Shown: positions 11,121 to 21,459 of the stretch, piece by piece | How the letters are laid out: each line of letters opens with the position of its first letter | Position numbering within the stretch: the first letter of the stretch is position 1 | Assembly (NCBI GenBank): GCA_018398575.1 | Contig: JAGTXZ010000008.1 | Span: 1,488,001-1,552,000 of the forward strand | DNA length: 64,000 nucleotides | Source of the DNA: Ampelomyces quisqualis | Lineage: Eukaryota > Ascomycota > Dothideomycetes > Pleosporales > Phaeosphaeriaceae | Direction: 5' to 3' | Translations under genes and position numbers: made by a program | Notes under the pieces: generated by a model | The model's input: the letters and a program-made list of their open reading frames with translations, nothing else | Databases searched by the model: none | Told to the model about the DNA's origin: nothing

Positions 11121-11690
11121 ATGGAAGTTGCACCCCGCGTGCAAGCAACAAACACACGTGAAGTATTCACTCTTCTGAGTGTTCTACATCGGCAGGTTTC
11201 TGGAGAGTTTGACGTGCACAATGACGCCTACCTGTGCAACGTCGATGACACGCCGCAGCAGCAGAAGTCACGACCGGCGGGTCCAAACAAACAACCTGCC
11301 ATCACAGCTTTACCTTTACTAGTGATTTTCCAGCACCAGCTTCTCCCAGGTCTCGGCTTCCATCTTGTGTCCACGTTGGTTTCCACGATTGCCTTGTCCT
11401 CGACCACTTGGTTCCGGCTACGATGCCGTTCCCATATTTCGAGAACATCTCAACCGACTTTACGGGCGAAAAGGACGGAGCAGGACAGGTGGGAGTGGCC
11501 CTATAAGCGCATCATGGCTCATAAGGCGAATACGGATGGGCAAGCGGAGTATCTGGTCCAGTGGGTTGGACAACGGTACTTTCTATCCTGGGTTCAGAAG
11601 AAGCAGTTGGATGCTGCTGCACGAAAGATGTACGACGAAGCGCACGATGTAGTCTGGAACACACCTAAGAGGGAAAGACAGACGACGTGA
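11121..11690 (+). CDS. hypothetical protein with chromodomain-like C-terminus
   Basis: The frame gives 189 aa from an ATG at 11121. The last 70 residues (RWEWPYKRIMAHKAN, then GQAEYLVQWVGQ, then SWVQKKQL) resemble a chromodomain: a basic lead strand, the Y-L-V-x-W strand and a trailing aromatic. The N-terminal 110 residues are low-complexity and could be non-coding, so the true first exon may differ. Because it follows the Nif3-like gene so closely, it may even lie in that gene's 3' region. Function is unknown; histone binding would be a guess from the fold. Confidence 0.4.
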   Translation: MEVAPRVQATNTREVFTLLSVLHRQVSGEFDVHNDAYLCNVDDTPQQQKSRPAGPNKQPAITALPLLVIFQHQLLPGLGFHLVSTLVSTIALSSTTWFRLRCRSHISRTSQPTLRAKRTEQDRWEWPYKRIMAHKANTDGQAEYLVQWVGQRYFLSWVQKKQLDAAARKMYDEAHDVVWNTPKRERQTT

Positions 11691-11803
11691 GCATGAGGAA
11701 GTCCACTTTAGACATACACACCAAAGCACTGAAAGTAGTTGAGTAAGCACATGCACATGTCCGAATGCATCTTCATCTCCAAAATGATTACCATGACAAC
11801 CCT

Positions 11804-13530
11804 CTAGACATGCCTCCTCCTCGCCCACTCAACCAAATACTCCCTCCCCTCCAGCCTCCACGTATCCTCCTCGACATAACTGCCATTATACCCCCTCCCG
11901 TCCGCCTGCAGCACCAAGTCCACCCCGCTCGCACTCGAATTATACACGGGCCACTTGGCCACGCCGTGGCTATCCGGACTCCCGCCCGCGATGAAATGAA
12001 TCCAGCGTGCGCTCAGCTCGTCCGCCAGCGCCTTGTACTCAGGCCAGGGTCCGTAGAAGTCCGGATTGGCAAATACAAACGCGACTTCGCTAAAGTGGCT
12101 GACACCTTTGTATGGCGGGGCGTAGCCGCCTTGGGTGGAAACGGGGGTATTTTGCCACGGTTTGGTGTTGAAGCGGTAAATGTACGTGGGCGAGTATTTG
12201 GCGTAGTAGCGCGCGTCGTCGAGGCGGGTTGCGTGGTAGAAGACGTCGCCCATGATTGCAGCTATGCGTTTGTACTGATGTCCTTGGTCGGCGAAGCGTT
12301 CTGTTCCCGTGTTGAGTGGGATGCCTACGGTGGGGTCGTCTGGGTAGAGCTGCATTATCTTGCGGATGACGGCGTCGGGGAAGCCGAAGCCGGTGCTGCC
12401 CTTGAGAAAGTCGAAGAGTTGCTGGTCCGTGTTTATAATGCCGCCGGCGGGAGCGTTGTCGGTGCCCTCGTCGCTGTTTGTGCCGTAGAGGTGCGGGATG
12501 TGGGCGAAGCGGCCTGAGTGAAGGAGTTGGGTGGGGAAGGCGGGAATTACGTCGCCATCGACGACGGGATACCAGCCTGGTCCTTGGCTTGGTTTGGCGA
12601 GGAGAGGGAGAATGATCTCGAATGGTACGCTGCGGAGGCATGCTAGAGTGTCGGCTTCGTCGGAACAATTCGCTTTGTTCACAATGTTGTCGTAGATGGG
12701 CTGGTACCAATCGGATCCATTATACCATGCAGTTGCCGCTGAACCAGACTCTTGAATACTGCGGTGAAACAGGCCGTCTGTTTCTCCACCATAGGACATC
12801 AGCAATTGTCCAACTGCAAATGAGCCCGCACTTTCACCCCAAATAGTAACTGCGTCTTTGTCTCCACCAAAAGCGGCAATATTCTCGGATATCCAGGCCA
12901 GACCTTTGCGCATATCGCGCAGGTTATTATTAGTGTTTCCTGTGCCCTGGATCTCACGCGAATACATCATGCCCCAACCACCTTTGCGGTAGTTGATGGA
13001 TGTAGCGATGATGGGATTGCCAATCTCAACAGATCGCTGGACTATGTAGGACAGATTGTAGTTGGGCAAAGTGGTGCTGCCGACTTGATAGCTACCTATT
13101 ACCCAATTGTCAATTTAGCCCTGAGTACTTAGGTTTGAGTCTACATACCACCGTGGATCCAAACCGCAATTGGCAGCTTGGAATACGCATCTTCCGAGAG
13201 CCCAGCGGGACGGATGATGTTGATGCTCAAACAGTCTTCGCTGATGGCGTCGCCAGTAAGCTGTGGATCCGGGCATGCAGGTCCATACTCTTTCGCCGGA
13301 CGGGTGCCATTCCAAGTTGTGTTCAGCGACTGCGGAGGCCTGAACCTGTTCTCGTTGCCGGTGGACTGTGCATACGGAATGCCGAGGAAGATGTCCTGCT
13401 TGAAGGAAGGCAGGTAAACTCCTTCGTAGGTACCATTGAGCACCTTGACAGTTGGCTCAGCTGCAACCAAAACGTTCGCAAGCAGGCTTGACAAAGCACC
13501 CAATGTCCAAGCTCTTGCTGCGACTCCCAT
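11804..13530 (-). CDS. secreted type-B carboxylesterase/lipase
   Basis: Two exons, 13149-13530 and 11804-13095 (GTATGT donor, AATAG acceptor), give about 557 aa. A signal peptide follows the chosen ATG at 13530 (MGVAARAWTLGALSSLLANV); an in-frame ATG at 13680 would place 50 residues before it and is less likely. The alpha/beta-hydrolase triad is visible: Ser216 in GESAG, Glu337 in NSDEGT, His461 in GVSHFSE, with the oxyanion-hole HGG spanning the intron. SEDCLSINI is the usual family signature. Several N-x-S/T sites fit a secreted glycoprotein. The natural ester substrate cannot be told. Confidence 0.9.
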
Positions 13531-14021
13531 GACGACGGATTGACAGGCGACAATGGCGTATAAAGCACGTCGCGTCCAAGCCAGGGTATCGACGATTCTT
13601 GTAGTGGCAAGGTCAATTCCCGACAAAAGGTTGACGGTCTTGCGGGATGCTGGCGGGTGGTTCCTTACTCCGATCGGCAATCATGCATGGGTTTAGCGAG
13701 AGAGAAGGCGGGTTTCCGCACCCGATGAGGCAGGACCTACCAGGATGAATCTCCGTCAACTCCCCATGGAGCAAGCAACATGAAATCACAGCGTCTTACA
13801 ATCCATCTATCCTCTACTCCATAGAATACACTTGTATTGATGGACGGTTTATTTGTTCGTCTATGAAAGCCCGACGAGCCCGCACATGTACATCTACTAC
13901 TCGGCACCCGAAGCCCCAACGCAGCATGCAAAAAACAAATACTAACGGGGTATCATAGTAGGTTGAAGAAAACCAACATGCAGAAAACAACAACACTTTG
14001 AATCCTTGACATCAAAAGAAT
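13531..14021. other. intergenic, nothing recognised
   Basis: This lies between the start of the carboxylesterase and the 3' end of the three-repeat protein, both on the minus strand. It should include the esterase promoter. No coding or RNA feature is supported. Confidence 0.4.
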
Positions 14022-15344
14022 TTAAACAGCGACCTTCTCTTCTTCTATGGTGGAGTCAGCGCCCCAAAGATGACGGGCCAGGAGTGCCATGGACGAGGAA
14101 CTCACATCCATAGACAATGGCTGGACAATAGGGACAGGCACTGGAGTCGGACCGGCTTCTAGCATGTCTCCGGGTAGTTCGGCTGGCATTTCTACTGCTG
14201 CAACTGGTGGGGGCCCGTAGCTATAAGGAGCACGTGGCGTGGCATGCTGTGATATGGGACTGCTGTGCGAAGGAGTATGGGGCATGGCGTGTTGCGATAC
14301 TGGACTGCTGTATGATGGAGCGGGAGACGGCATCGCTGACGCCATGGGATTATGAGCGAGCTGAATAGGATACAGTGATGGAGAGTGGTAATTATATGCC
14401 GCAGCTTGTACATGATGGTGTGGTTGCTGTAGTTGAGGGGGTTGTTGCCATGGCTGGCCTGTCGGACATGGCTGTTGCGCATCGAGGTCCGGCTGAGCGA
14501 ACGGCGGCGGTTGCTTTTGCAGAGGCTCAGTGGCCCAGGACTCGAAGACTGGGGTCATGAGCGACATCCATTCCTTGGGAGCGCCTTTGAAGTTGTATTT
14601 GATCGATCGATCGCGGAACGCAACAAAGTATTGCTCTTTGCGGTACGGCGAAATGGCGACATACTGCTCACTTGTGTCAATCTCAAGCTTCTTATCAAAA
14701 CTGGTCAGTGTATACTCACAGCCACTGATTGCGGCGCGGCTTCGTTCAAGATCTTGTTCAGTGCGCCGTAGTGTCCATTGAACTTCCAGGCAATATACCC
14801 GTTAGAATACACCAACACCCAGGCATTATGTTTGCCCAGGCCAACGCACAGCGGCGTGTCGGGCGTTTTGCGAAGTTTGTCTTCGAGCTCCGAAGGTATG
14901 CCGCCCCATATCGAGCCTTGTCCTGGAGCGCAACTAAAGTAGCTCAAGTTTTGACCGAACGTAACGAAGCATGAGCGCGGGGCATTTGCGCGGTTCCTCA
15001 ACCAGCGCGTGAGATGGGGATATGTGGTTTCAAAAGTTGCTTCTGTGTAGTCTACAGCATGTTAGTACAATGGTGCAGCACTCAGATGCTTTGATCGGCC
15101 TACACAGCTTATCTTCGCCGCTCAACGTCTTGCATCCCGCATACCACAACGGGTCTGACAACTTGAAGCTCTTGGCGGCAGGTGCAAGAGCTACACAGTA
15201 CGGTTGCGCGATTCGCCAAGCCGGGGCCATGGAGCTGTTGAACAGCTGCCGCAGCGAGTGCGGGATGCCCGCGAACTTCCAAGTTCGCGGACAATCGAAG
15301 AAGAACGAGTCGCCGGGTCCGAAAACAAACACTATCTCGGACAT
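14022..15344 (-). CDS. novel internally repeated protein with Pro/Gln-rich tail
   Basis: Three exons, 15104-15344, 14720-15051 and 14022-14663, join in frame to about 404 aa. The first 270 residues contain about three divergent copies of one unit: a strand pattern (VFGPGDSFFFDCP; VTFGQNLSYFSCAP), then GIPxxLxxLx, then a second strand pair (YCVALAPAAK; LCVGLGKHNAWVLVYSNG; YVAISPYRKEQYFVAF) ending in W-x-F. The last 130 residues are Pro/Gln/His-rich and probably disordered. There is no signal peptide or membrane segment. I do not recognise a named family; a repeated beta fold is inferred. Intron 1 uses GTAGGC and intron 2 GTGAGT. Confidence 0.65.
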
Positions 15345-16011
15345 GGTCGCATCGCCGTTGCGCGCAGCGTTGGTGAGAGCGCTGCGCAGGCACTGAGGTT
15401 TGCAGACCGTCAGCCCAGCGGCCTAACAAAGGCTGTCGTGTTGTGGCGCCGTTGGGTGAAGAGACAAGGCCAATCGCTTCCATTCGTCTGCGCACAACAT
15501 CCAAGGCAACCCGTGCCCATAGCGGAGCCGGATTCACATTTCGGTATTTCTCGCAGTAGGGACATGTCGGTGAGAGGCGTGGCACGATGATCGCAGAAAC
15601 AGGCAACTCTATCCGGGTACCCTGTAAAAGCCAGGACTTGGTAATGATCGACGCAGAAGAGCCACTCCAAATGCCCGTTACAAGGCATTTTGGTTGGGGG
15701 GCGCGTGTATTCGTTTGGTTATGGTGGATGAATTAAATTCAAAGCACTGTAATTCTGAGCGTGCAGGAAACCGCGCAAGTAAGACATGTCCAAAGACTGA
15801 GAGGAAACGCAAGTTCTCAGATCCAGCCTGATCTAGTTGTGCAATGCCACTACCGAGTACGCATCATATGCAGCATAGAGTACAAACGCCATGGTGTACA
15901 AAAACACACACAACGATAAACAACAGCCAGTCATCAAATCATGACGCTGTCGCAGCTCTCTCTACTCAGACCGTAGATGGGCGACTACGCACATGTACCC
16001 TTGACGTGCTC
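15345..16011. other. intergenic, possible small Cys-rich frame
   Basis: A 92-codon minus-strand frame (15410-15688) with nine cysteines lies upstream of the three-repeat gene. It has no signal peptide and no family match, and could be leader sequence. Nothing else is seen. Confidence 0.3.
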
Positions 16012-17102
16012 TCAAACACGCGACTGTCTAAACGGCTCGTACGCGGTCCCACTCTGCCCGGGCCCCGCACCCGCAAACCCCGTAGGCTGCCCATGCTGCG
16101 CAGGGAACGCAGGGCTCGCAACGCGCTCGTAGGTGTAGGGAGTCTTCTCGACGCTGACCTTGTTGTGCGCCGACCTGCCGCTGCAGCAGCACGTGCTGAG
16201 CAGCCAGAACAGACCTGACGCGAGGCCGAACGCGACGGCGAGCCAGACGACGGAAAGCATTTGGCGGCCCATGGTGGCGTTGATGTTGTATGGTTTGAGC
16301 ACGGATTCGAAGGCGCCGGTTAGGACGGCGTAGACGGCTGTTGCGGTGGCGGCGGCGGCGATGACGAAGAGTGTTTGCGCCTGATGAGACAAGTTAACAT
16401 TACGGATGAAGCGGTGTTTTTTTCTTGTTGCCAGAAGAAAACTTACGGTAGACACAATGGTAGTGACGAGACTGCCCCACCTGCTGAAAATGGCAAAGAA
16501 CCCAATGATGAATTCGGCTGCGCTGAGTAGCAACGCGATTCCAAACGCCCACACCATCCATCCCGCAACCTTCTTGTACGTGTTCAGGCCCTTTTGAAGA
16601 TCCTCGCCGAGCACCTTTTGCGCATTCGTATCGTTGAGTTCCCAGACGGAGAAAGGGTCGAACCAGAAGTTGGACTTGGACTTGGAGCAGTAGGTAATCG
16701 TTTCGACGCCCGTCTTCTCGTCCTTGTCGCCCTCGCAGTACGACCAGAGTCCGACTTGGTAGAAGTCCTTGAGTTCCTTGGACGAAGCGGCCCCCTTGAG
16801 GGCTTCGAGGAGGTTGTTGTCGACGTTGAGTTCCTCGGGGAGGTTGTCGAGTACGTTAGCTGGATCTGCTCGGAAAGCACTTGTATCGGCCTGTGGAGGG
16901 TTGTTAGTACCAAGCGACTGGAAAGGTAGGACCTAGCGTGACGTACCTTGAAGAAGTACAAATCGCGTGCTAGAGCGGTGGTTGGAGGGTTGTTGTCCTT
17001 CATCGACACCTGACCGATCATGACAAGGACGATGCAAATGAGTGACGCGAGCGTCAACAGCATTGGCGTGAGAATACACGCAAATCTACCGACTTTGCCC
17101 AT
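16012..17102 (-). CDS. SUR7/PalI-family four-span membrane protein
   Basis: Three exons, 16947-17102, 16447-16890 and 16012-16380, all in phase 0, give about 322 aa. It has an N-terminal membrane segment (about 8-31), a long extracellular loop with the GLWSYCEG signature of the SUR7/PalI family, then three further membrane segments. A short cytosolic tail with CCCSG (possible palmitoylation) and Gly/Pro-rich sequence follows. Family members organise plasma-membrane/eisosome domains (Sur7) or pH signalling (PalI). The loop motif and length favour a Sur7/Fmp45-like protein. A TAG trinucleotide repeat lies just upstream. Confidence 0.85.
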
Positions 17103-17150
17103 ATCTGCGGATGTATTTTTCTCGAAAGTTGTAAGAGTAGTCGAGGCTCG

Positions 17151-17190
<40 letters not shown>

Positions 17191-18800
17191 ATGTTGGTAA
17201 GCGACCGTGAATCCCTCTCGTGTCACTATTACACAACCCAGGAAAATGAAACGGCCACGAAATGCAAAGGCTGCAACGTCGGAATATGTAACAGCTTCGG
17301 CTGACGCGAGGATCAGCCAGCCTTTTGTACAAGATGCAGCCCCAACGCAAGCACCTGAGGTCAGGGGCCCACTATTAGCCCGCCATGCGCAAATGGGCAC
17401 AGACGGCTTCGCCCCCTTCGGCTTGGCTCAACATGGGCAAACGGACTGGGGGTGGGCGGAGGACTGCGCCCTGCAGCTACAAGCCTTGCAAGGCTTGCGA
17501 CTGAAGCGGGTTTGTAGGCTGAGGAGAGGGCACGTGATAGTGTATGGCGGTGCTGGAAAACTACGGTACGGAGTACAATCGTATCCATTTCCATTTCCCT
17601 TTCGACACGGCAAAACCCTACTCAACAGTCAAGACACGATTGCCTACCGAGTAACCAACCTCTTATCCGACTTTCTCCTACCAAAATCACTCCACAACAC
17701 ATTCCTTCTCCTCGACTCCAGCACGCCACATCGTGGCTAAACATGTCTGGCTCGCCCAAGTACCATCCCAGCACCAGCCACCGCGACACAGCCAGCGCGT
17801 CGCTATTAAAAGCCCAGGCACCTCCACGATTCGCTAACCCGCTTCCAGCAAGACGAGATTTTTTGTGCTTTGCGTTGCTGACGAGACGGTTGGTGTTGGC
17901 GCGGCGGATCCCGCGTGCGGGTTTTTGTTTTTGCGGTGGCGAAATGGGGCGTGGTGCGCATAGCTTACGTCGTGCGAAGGGCTGTCGTTGCGCAACGCGC
18001 GTCGTCGGAATGAACCGAACTGTTGGGCGGGCATGGTCGCAACACACATTGTCATGGTTTTGCAGTCCGACATGGCGAGACATCACAGAGAAGAATGGTT
18101 TGCATGTAGAATTCGCGTTGCACACGACATGGCCCGTTCTGGCTTGATTTCTTGTCTTTGCTATCCGCATCTGCGTCTAACCACGCGGCGTACCCTGGGT
18201 GACGCGCGTCGCCTCTCTTCTGCACCGCCAGTCTTGCGGGTCCCCACTGTGTACAACGCATCGCCATGCTGAGCTTGCAAATGGCTCCCATCTCTCGTGG
18301 GACGTGAATACCGTCGCGTCGTAGGCAGAGTGACCCAATGCTCGTATCAAAATGAACATGAACAAAGGAAATCATTTCACCATCGTGATCCTAAAGGCAA
18401 ATGGTATAAACCGTGCGACAGGCCCTGCGCACCCAAAACAGAAGTGAAAATGTTAATGGCCATGAAACAAGTCTGGGCGGTAGTCGCCGAACACGCCGTG
18501 AAGAGTAGGAAAGGCCTCAGTTGAGGATGGTTGGTGCAGACATTAGCGTATAGCACGAATGGCCCTGCATGTTGCGCCAAAACGCCATTGCAAATGTCCA
18601 AGATACGCTCATGTCCAACTATGGTTACAGGCGCGAGGGTCGCGGGGGTGAGGATGATACGGAAGACTAGGCCTCGAAGTAAGCTTGCGTAGCCGAGGTT
18701 GGATGCTGTGCATCACAAAGGCAGCTCCGAGTGCTTGGACATGGTGAGGCGGCTTCTCCGTATCGGCCATGGAGGGGGAGGTGAATTTGCACACCATGGT
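17103..18800. other. intergenic, 1.7 kb, no supported gene
   Basis: Overlapping frames of 60-180 codons occur on both strands (for example 17207-17740 and 17743-18147, plus) but none has a domain or a clear exon structure. The ATG at 17743 sits in a plausible start context after a pyrimidine-rich leader, so a small unrecognised gene cannot be excluded. Confidence 0.3.
17151..17190. repeat. TAG/CTA trinucleotide microsatellite
   Basis: About 13 uninterrupted copies of a GTA/TAG trinucleotide lie some 50 bp upstream of the SUR7-family start codon, in the likely leader or promoter. Confidence 0.95.
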
Positions 18801-20175
18801 TCATCGTTGCTGATTGCGAGGGTCTTGGTTTCGAGGGTCCTGGTGGTTTGGTCGGCCTCGGCCTCCCTCCCCTCGTGCATTGATCCACTGCGAATTGCCG
18901 CTCAAACGACCCTCGAGGGCCTTGTCCGCATCGGGATTCTGGCGGCGGGGTGCGAGTTGGCCATTGATAATGTCTTCAGCGCGGAGCTTGCTGACTTCTG
19001 ATGCAATGCTAGAGATGACGTAGCCGCGAAGTTCCTTGCCTTCGCGGAGGTCCTCGCCTTGGAGGCGGAATTTGTCCTGCTTGGACATGTTGCTGCGGCG
19101 CATGGCGCGGATCTCGTCCATGATGTGGAGGAGGACAGCTTCCGGCGCGCGTTGGCGCTCGGCAGCATGCTTGGAGGGGTCACGGCAGTATCTGCGCGTG
19201 ACGTCCATGGCGCCATCGGCGGAGAAGGCAATGCAGTATGAAATCTTCTTGCCCCAGCCTGGCCGATGGTTAGTGGGTGCGGGCAACGGGACAAGTGGAC
19301 GACATACCTTCCGTGTACAGCTTGGGCTTGTCCCAAGCTTCCTCGCAGGCGTCTACGTGGATCCATCGCTTGCGGTGCACCGAGTAGACTTCTGTCCAGA
19401 CGTGGTCCTCGGCATTCCAGACCCAGCGCACTCGTGAGCCGACGGCACGGCAGAGCATGCTGAAGCAGTTGGCCCATTCGCCGCAGCGGCCCTTGCGGGT
19501 GTGCAGCAGGACAAAGGCGTCGTTGTAGCGGGGGAATCGCTCAAAGTTCTTGCAGCCGTCGTGCGAGCACTGGTAGAGCTCGACCTGGGTGGCGCCGCGA
19601 GCTTGTTCGTCGGGCAAGGGTGCGGTGATGCCCACGGCGACTGTGGGCGAGTAGCAGCGTGAGCAGGCGGGGTTGTTGACCCACTGGAAGAAGGAGCGCT
19701 TGAACCATCGGAGCAGGGCGCGGACAAGGCAGTCCTGGTAGCCCCAGGCGGGCTTCTTGCCTGCGCCGAGGCTCTCGGCTTCGGCCTGCAGGATCTGGCT
19801 CTCCTCCTCGGCCTCGTTGTACATCTGCTCGAGGGGCACGACGCGCAGCGCTTCGTCGAGGAGGCCGGGGTTTTCCCAGCGGCCGGGCAGCGCAGACAGC
19901 GAGTGCAGCATGTTGCGGAAGCGCAGAGAGCGGGCGTCGCTCGGGGCTTCGGGCATGAGGGGGATGTTGCGGATGGACGAGTAGGTGGGCGGTGCGTTTG
20001 TCGGGGGCGGCTGCGGCGTGGCCGAGTCGCGGGGCGCGGGCGACTGTGGGCGCGACTGTGAGCGCGACGTGATTTCGTTGAGGCGCTTGGTGCTGAGGAC
20101 GGTGCGGAAGCGGTCGGTGAGCTCGGTGGCCATGCGGTCGGGGTCCATGGCGGGCGTGGCGGGCGTGGCGGGCAT
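18801..20175 (-). CDS. PNG1: peptide:N-glycanase
   Basis: Two exons, 19308-20175 and 18801-19258, give about 441 aa. This is the cytosolic/nuclear transglutaminase-fold amidase that strips N-glycans from misfolded glycoproteins during ER-associated degradation. The triad positions are visible: Cys231 in GRCGEWANCF, His258 in DHVWTEVY, Asp275 in IHVDACEEAWDKP. The zinc-site cysteine pairs are CSRC (171-174) and CSHDGC (203-208). The C-terminus ends in a repetitive, polar NQDPRNQ-type tail. Some filamentous-fungal PNG1 proteins are reported to lack activity because of triad changes; here all three residues are retained, which suggests but does not prove activity. Confidence 0.9.
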
Positions 20176-21000
20176 GGTGGGCGGGAGAGACGGGCAGTCG
20201 CCGGGGCCTGGGGTGTATTATGTGCCGTCGGGACTCGGGGGGGGGGGCTCTGCACAGCCGCCGATGGTGTGCGAGGCGGAGCAGCGGGCGCGGCGGGCGA
20301 TGACTCTGGCCTGGGTGCGCCGTGTCGACGACGGGGCGGGCGGCAGCAGTGCAGCGTCTCGCGGGCGTCGTTTGTGCGCGCGCAACGGGCTCTCTCTGGA
20401 GCGTCGGGGACAGGTGCAGCGGCGGGGGAGCAGGTCGCGGAGAGGGAGCGCGGCGACGGGGTGCCCTAGGTGATGAGGGCCTGCAGAGGCACTTGAGGCG
20501 CGGTGCCGCTAACCCTATTCCGCCAACGGAGCTGACGCGTTCACACTCGCGGCCGACGTCTGGCGCCCTCCGAGCACCTCACCAGCCGACTCGCGCCATG
20601 CCTCGACTGCTTCCCGCTTACGACAGCGCCCGTCTGGTGACTTGTTGCAGGCCGCGGCTTCGACTGCTTCCCGCTTACGACAGCGCCCGTCTGGTGACTT
20701 GTTCCAGGCCCGCGGCCAAGCCCCGTCTCAGCGATCCCGCGCATGTAAGTGTGCCGTGAAGACGGTGCCAGCATGCATCGGGTGCCTACACCGCGGTACG
20801 GCAAGGGTTGTAGCCACAGACCCTGATCGACGCATGCCGCGAGTCACTTTGCGTTATCCATCGCTCATTCTCGAATGAACCACGCAAAGCCGCGCGTGTG
20901 GCCTGGCTGTAGCACTCTCTCACCATGTCTTGGACAGGAGCAGCCAATCGAGTCCGCAAGTACTCCGTAGATGATATTCACGTAGCCTTACCACGTTCCT
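20176..21000. other. GC-rich intergenic with a two-copy 57-bp repeat
   Basis: Very G-rich sequence lies upstream of PNG1, then the short direct repeat described separately. Long frames here (for example 20322-20759) overlap one another and look like by-products of high GC. Confidence 0.4.
20603..20711. repeat. two-copy tandem repeat, 57-bp period
   Basis: The run beginning CGACTGCTTCCCGCTTACGA at 20604 recurs at 20661 and is nearly identical to about 20711, with one substitution near the end (GTTGCAGG against GTTCCAGG). Confidence 0.9.
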
Positions 21001-21281
21001 CTATCCCCCAAGCCCACAATGTCGCTCAGCAGCACGACCGCCTCCAATCCCAGCAAAGGCGCTAGCCTGCATATCCCGTGACCTAGGAAGACATAGGGAC
21101 GTGTGCATACACCTATAGCAATCGCGGGGAAATGCGTGCTTGGATCCATCGCCATTGCTGACTTGTCGCTCAATGTCTCCGCCATCTTGTGGGGTTTCAC
21201 GTTGGGGGCTTGCGCCTTCTGGGGCAATGCCAGCGCCTGCATCGACTGAGCTGAGGTCTCACTTGGCTGCGTTAGCGACAT
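21001..21281 (-). CDS. possible small two-exon protein (about 78 aa)
   Basis: Exons 21111-21281 and 21001-21066 join through a 44-bp GTATGC...TGCAG intron in phase 0. The product starts MSLTQPSETSAQSM and ends GGGRAAERHCGLGG. The start context (CCGCC before ATG) is good for fungi and the tail after the splice is more protein-like than the unspliced reading. There is no recognised family; no clear branch site is seen, so this is tentative. Confidence 0.33.
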
Positions 21282-21459
21282 GGCGGGGTCGCGTGCGTCA
21301 CTCAGGCACAACGACTTCAGTAAAGAATTCCGAGGGACCTTGAGGTGGGCCGTTTTGTTTGTTTACTACGTACAACTTTGCTTCTGTCTCCTTTACCCGC
21401 CATTCGATGGAAATTGTTTTATATCCGCATAAACGCCTGTCAGTATCAATGTCTCCTAA

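Noticed and set aside
12090..12710. 206-codon minus-strand frame
   Set aside because: Arg/His/Pro-rich shadow of the carboxylesterase exon.
15410..15688. Nine-cysteine frame of 92 codons as a candidate effector
   Set aside because: No signal peptide and a competing equally long frame; more likely leader sequence of the neighbouring gene.
17743..18147. 134-codon plus-strand frame
   Set aside because: Good start context but composition is Arg/Cys-rich and shadow-like, and no domain is seen.
19353..20255. Long minus-strand frame overlapping PNG1
   Set aside because: Arg/Pro/Ala/Ser-rich shadow of the GC-rich PNG1 coding sequence in another frame.
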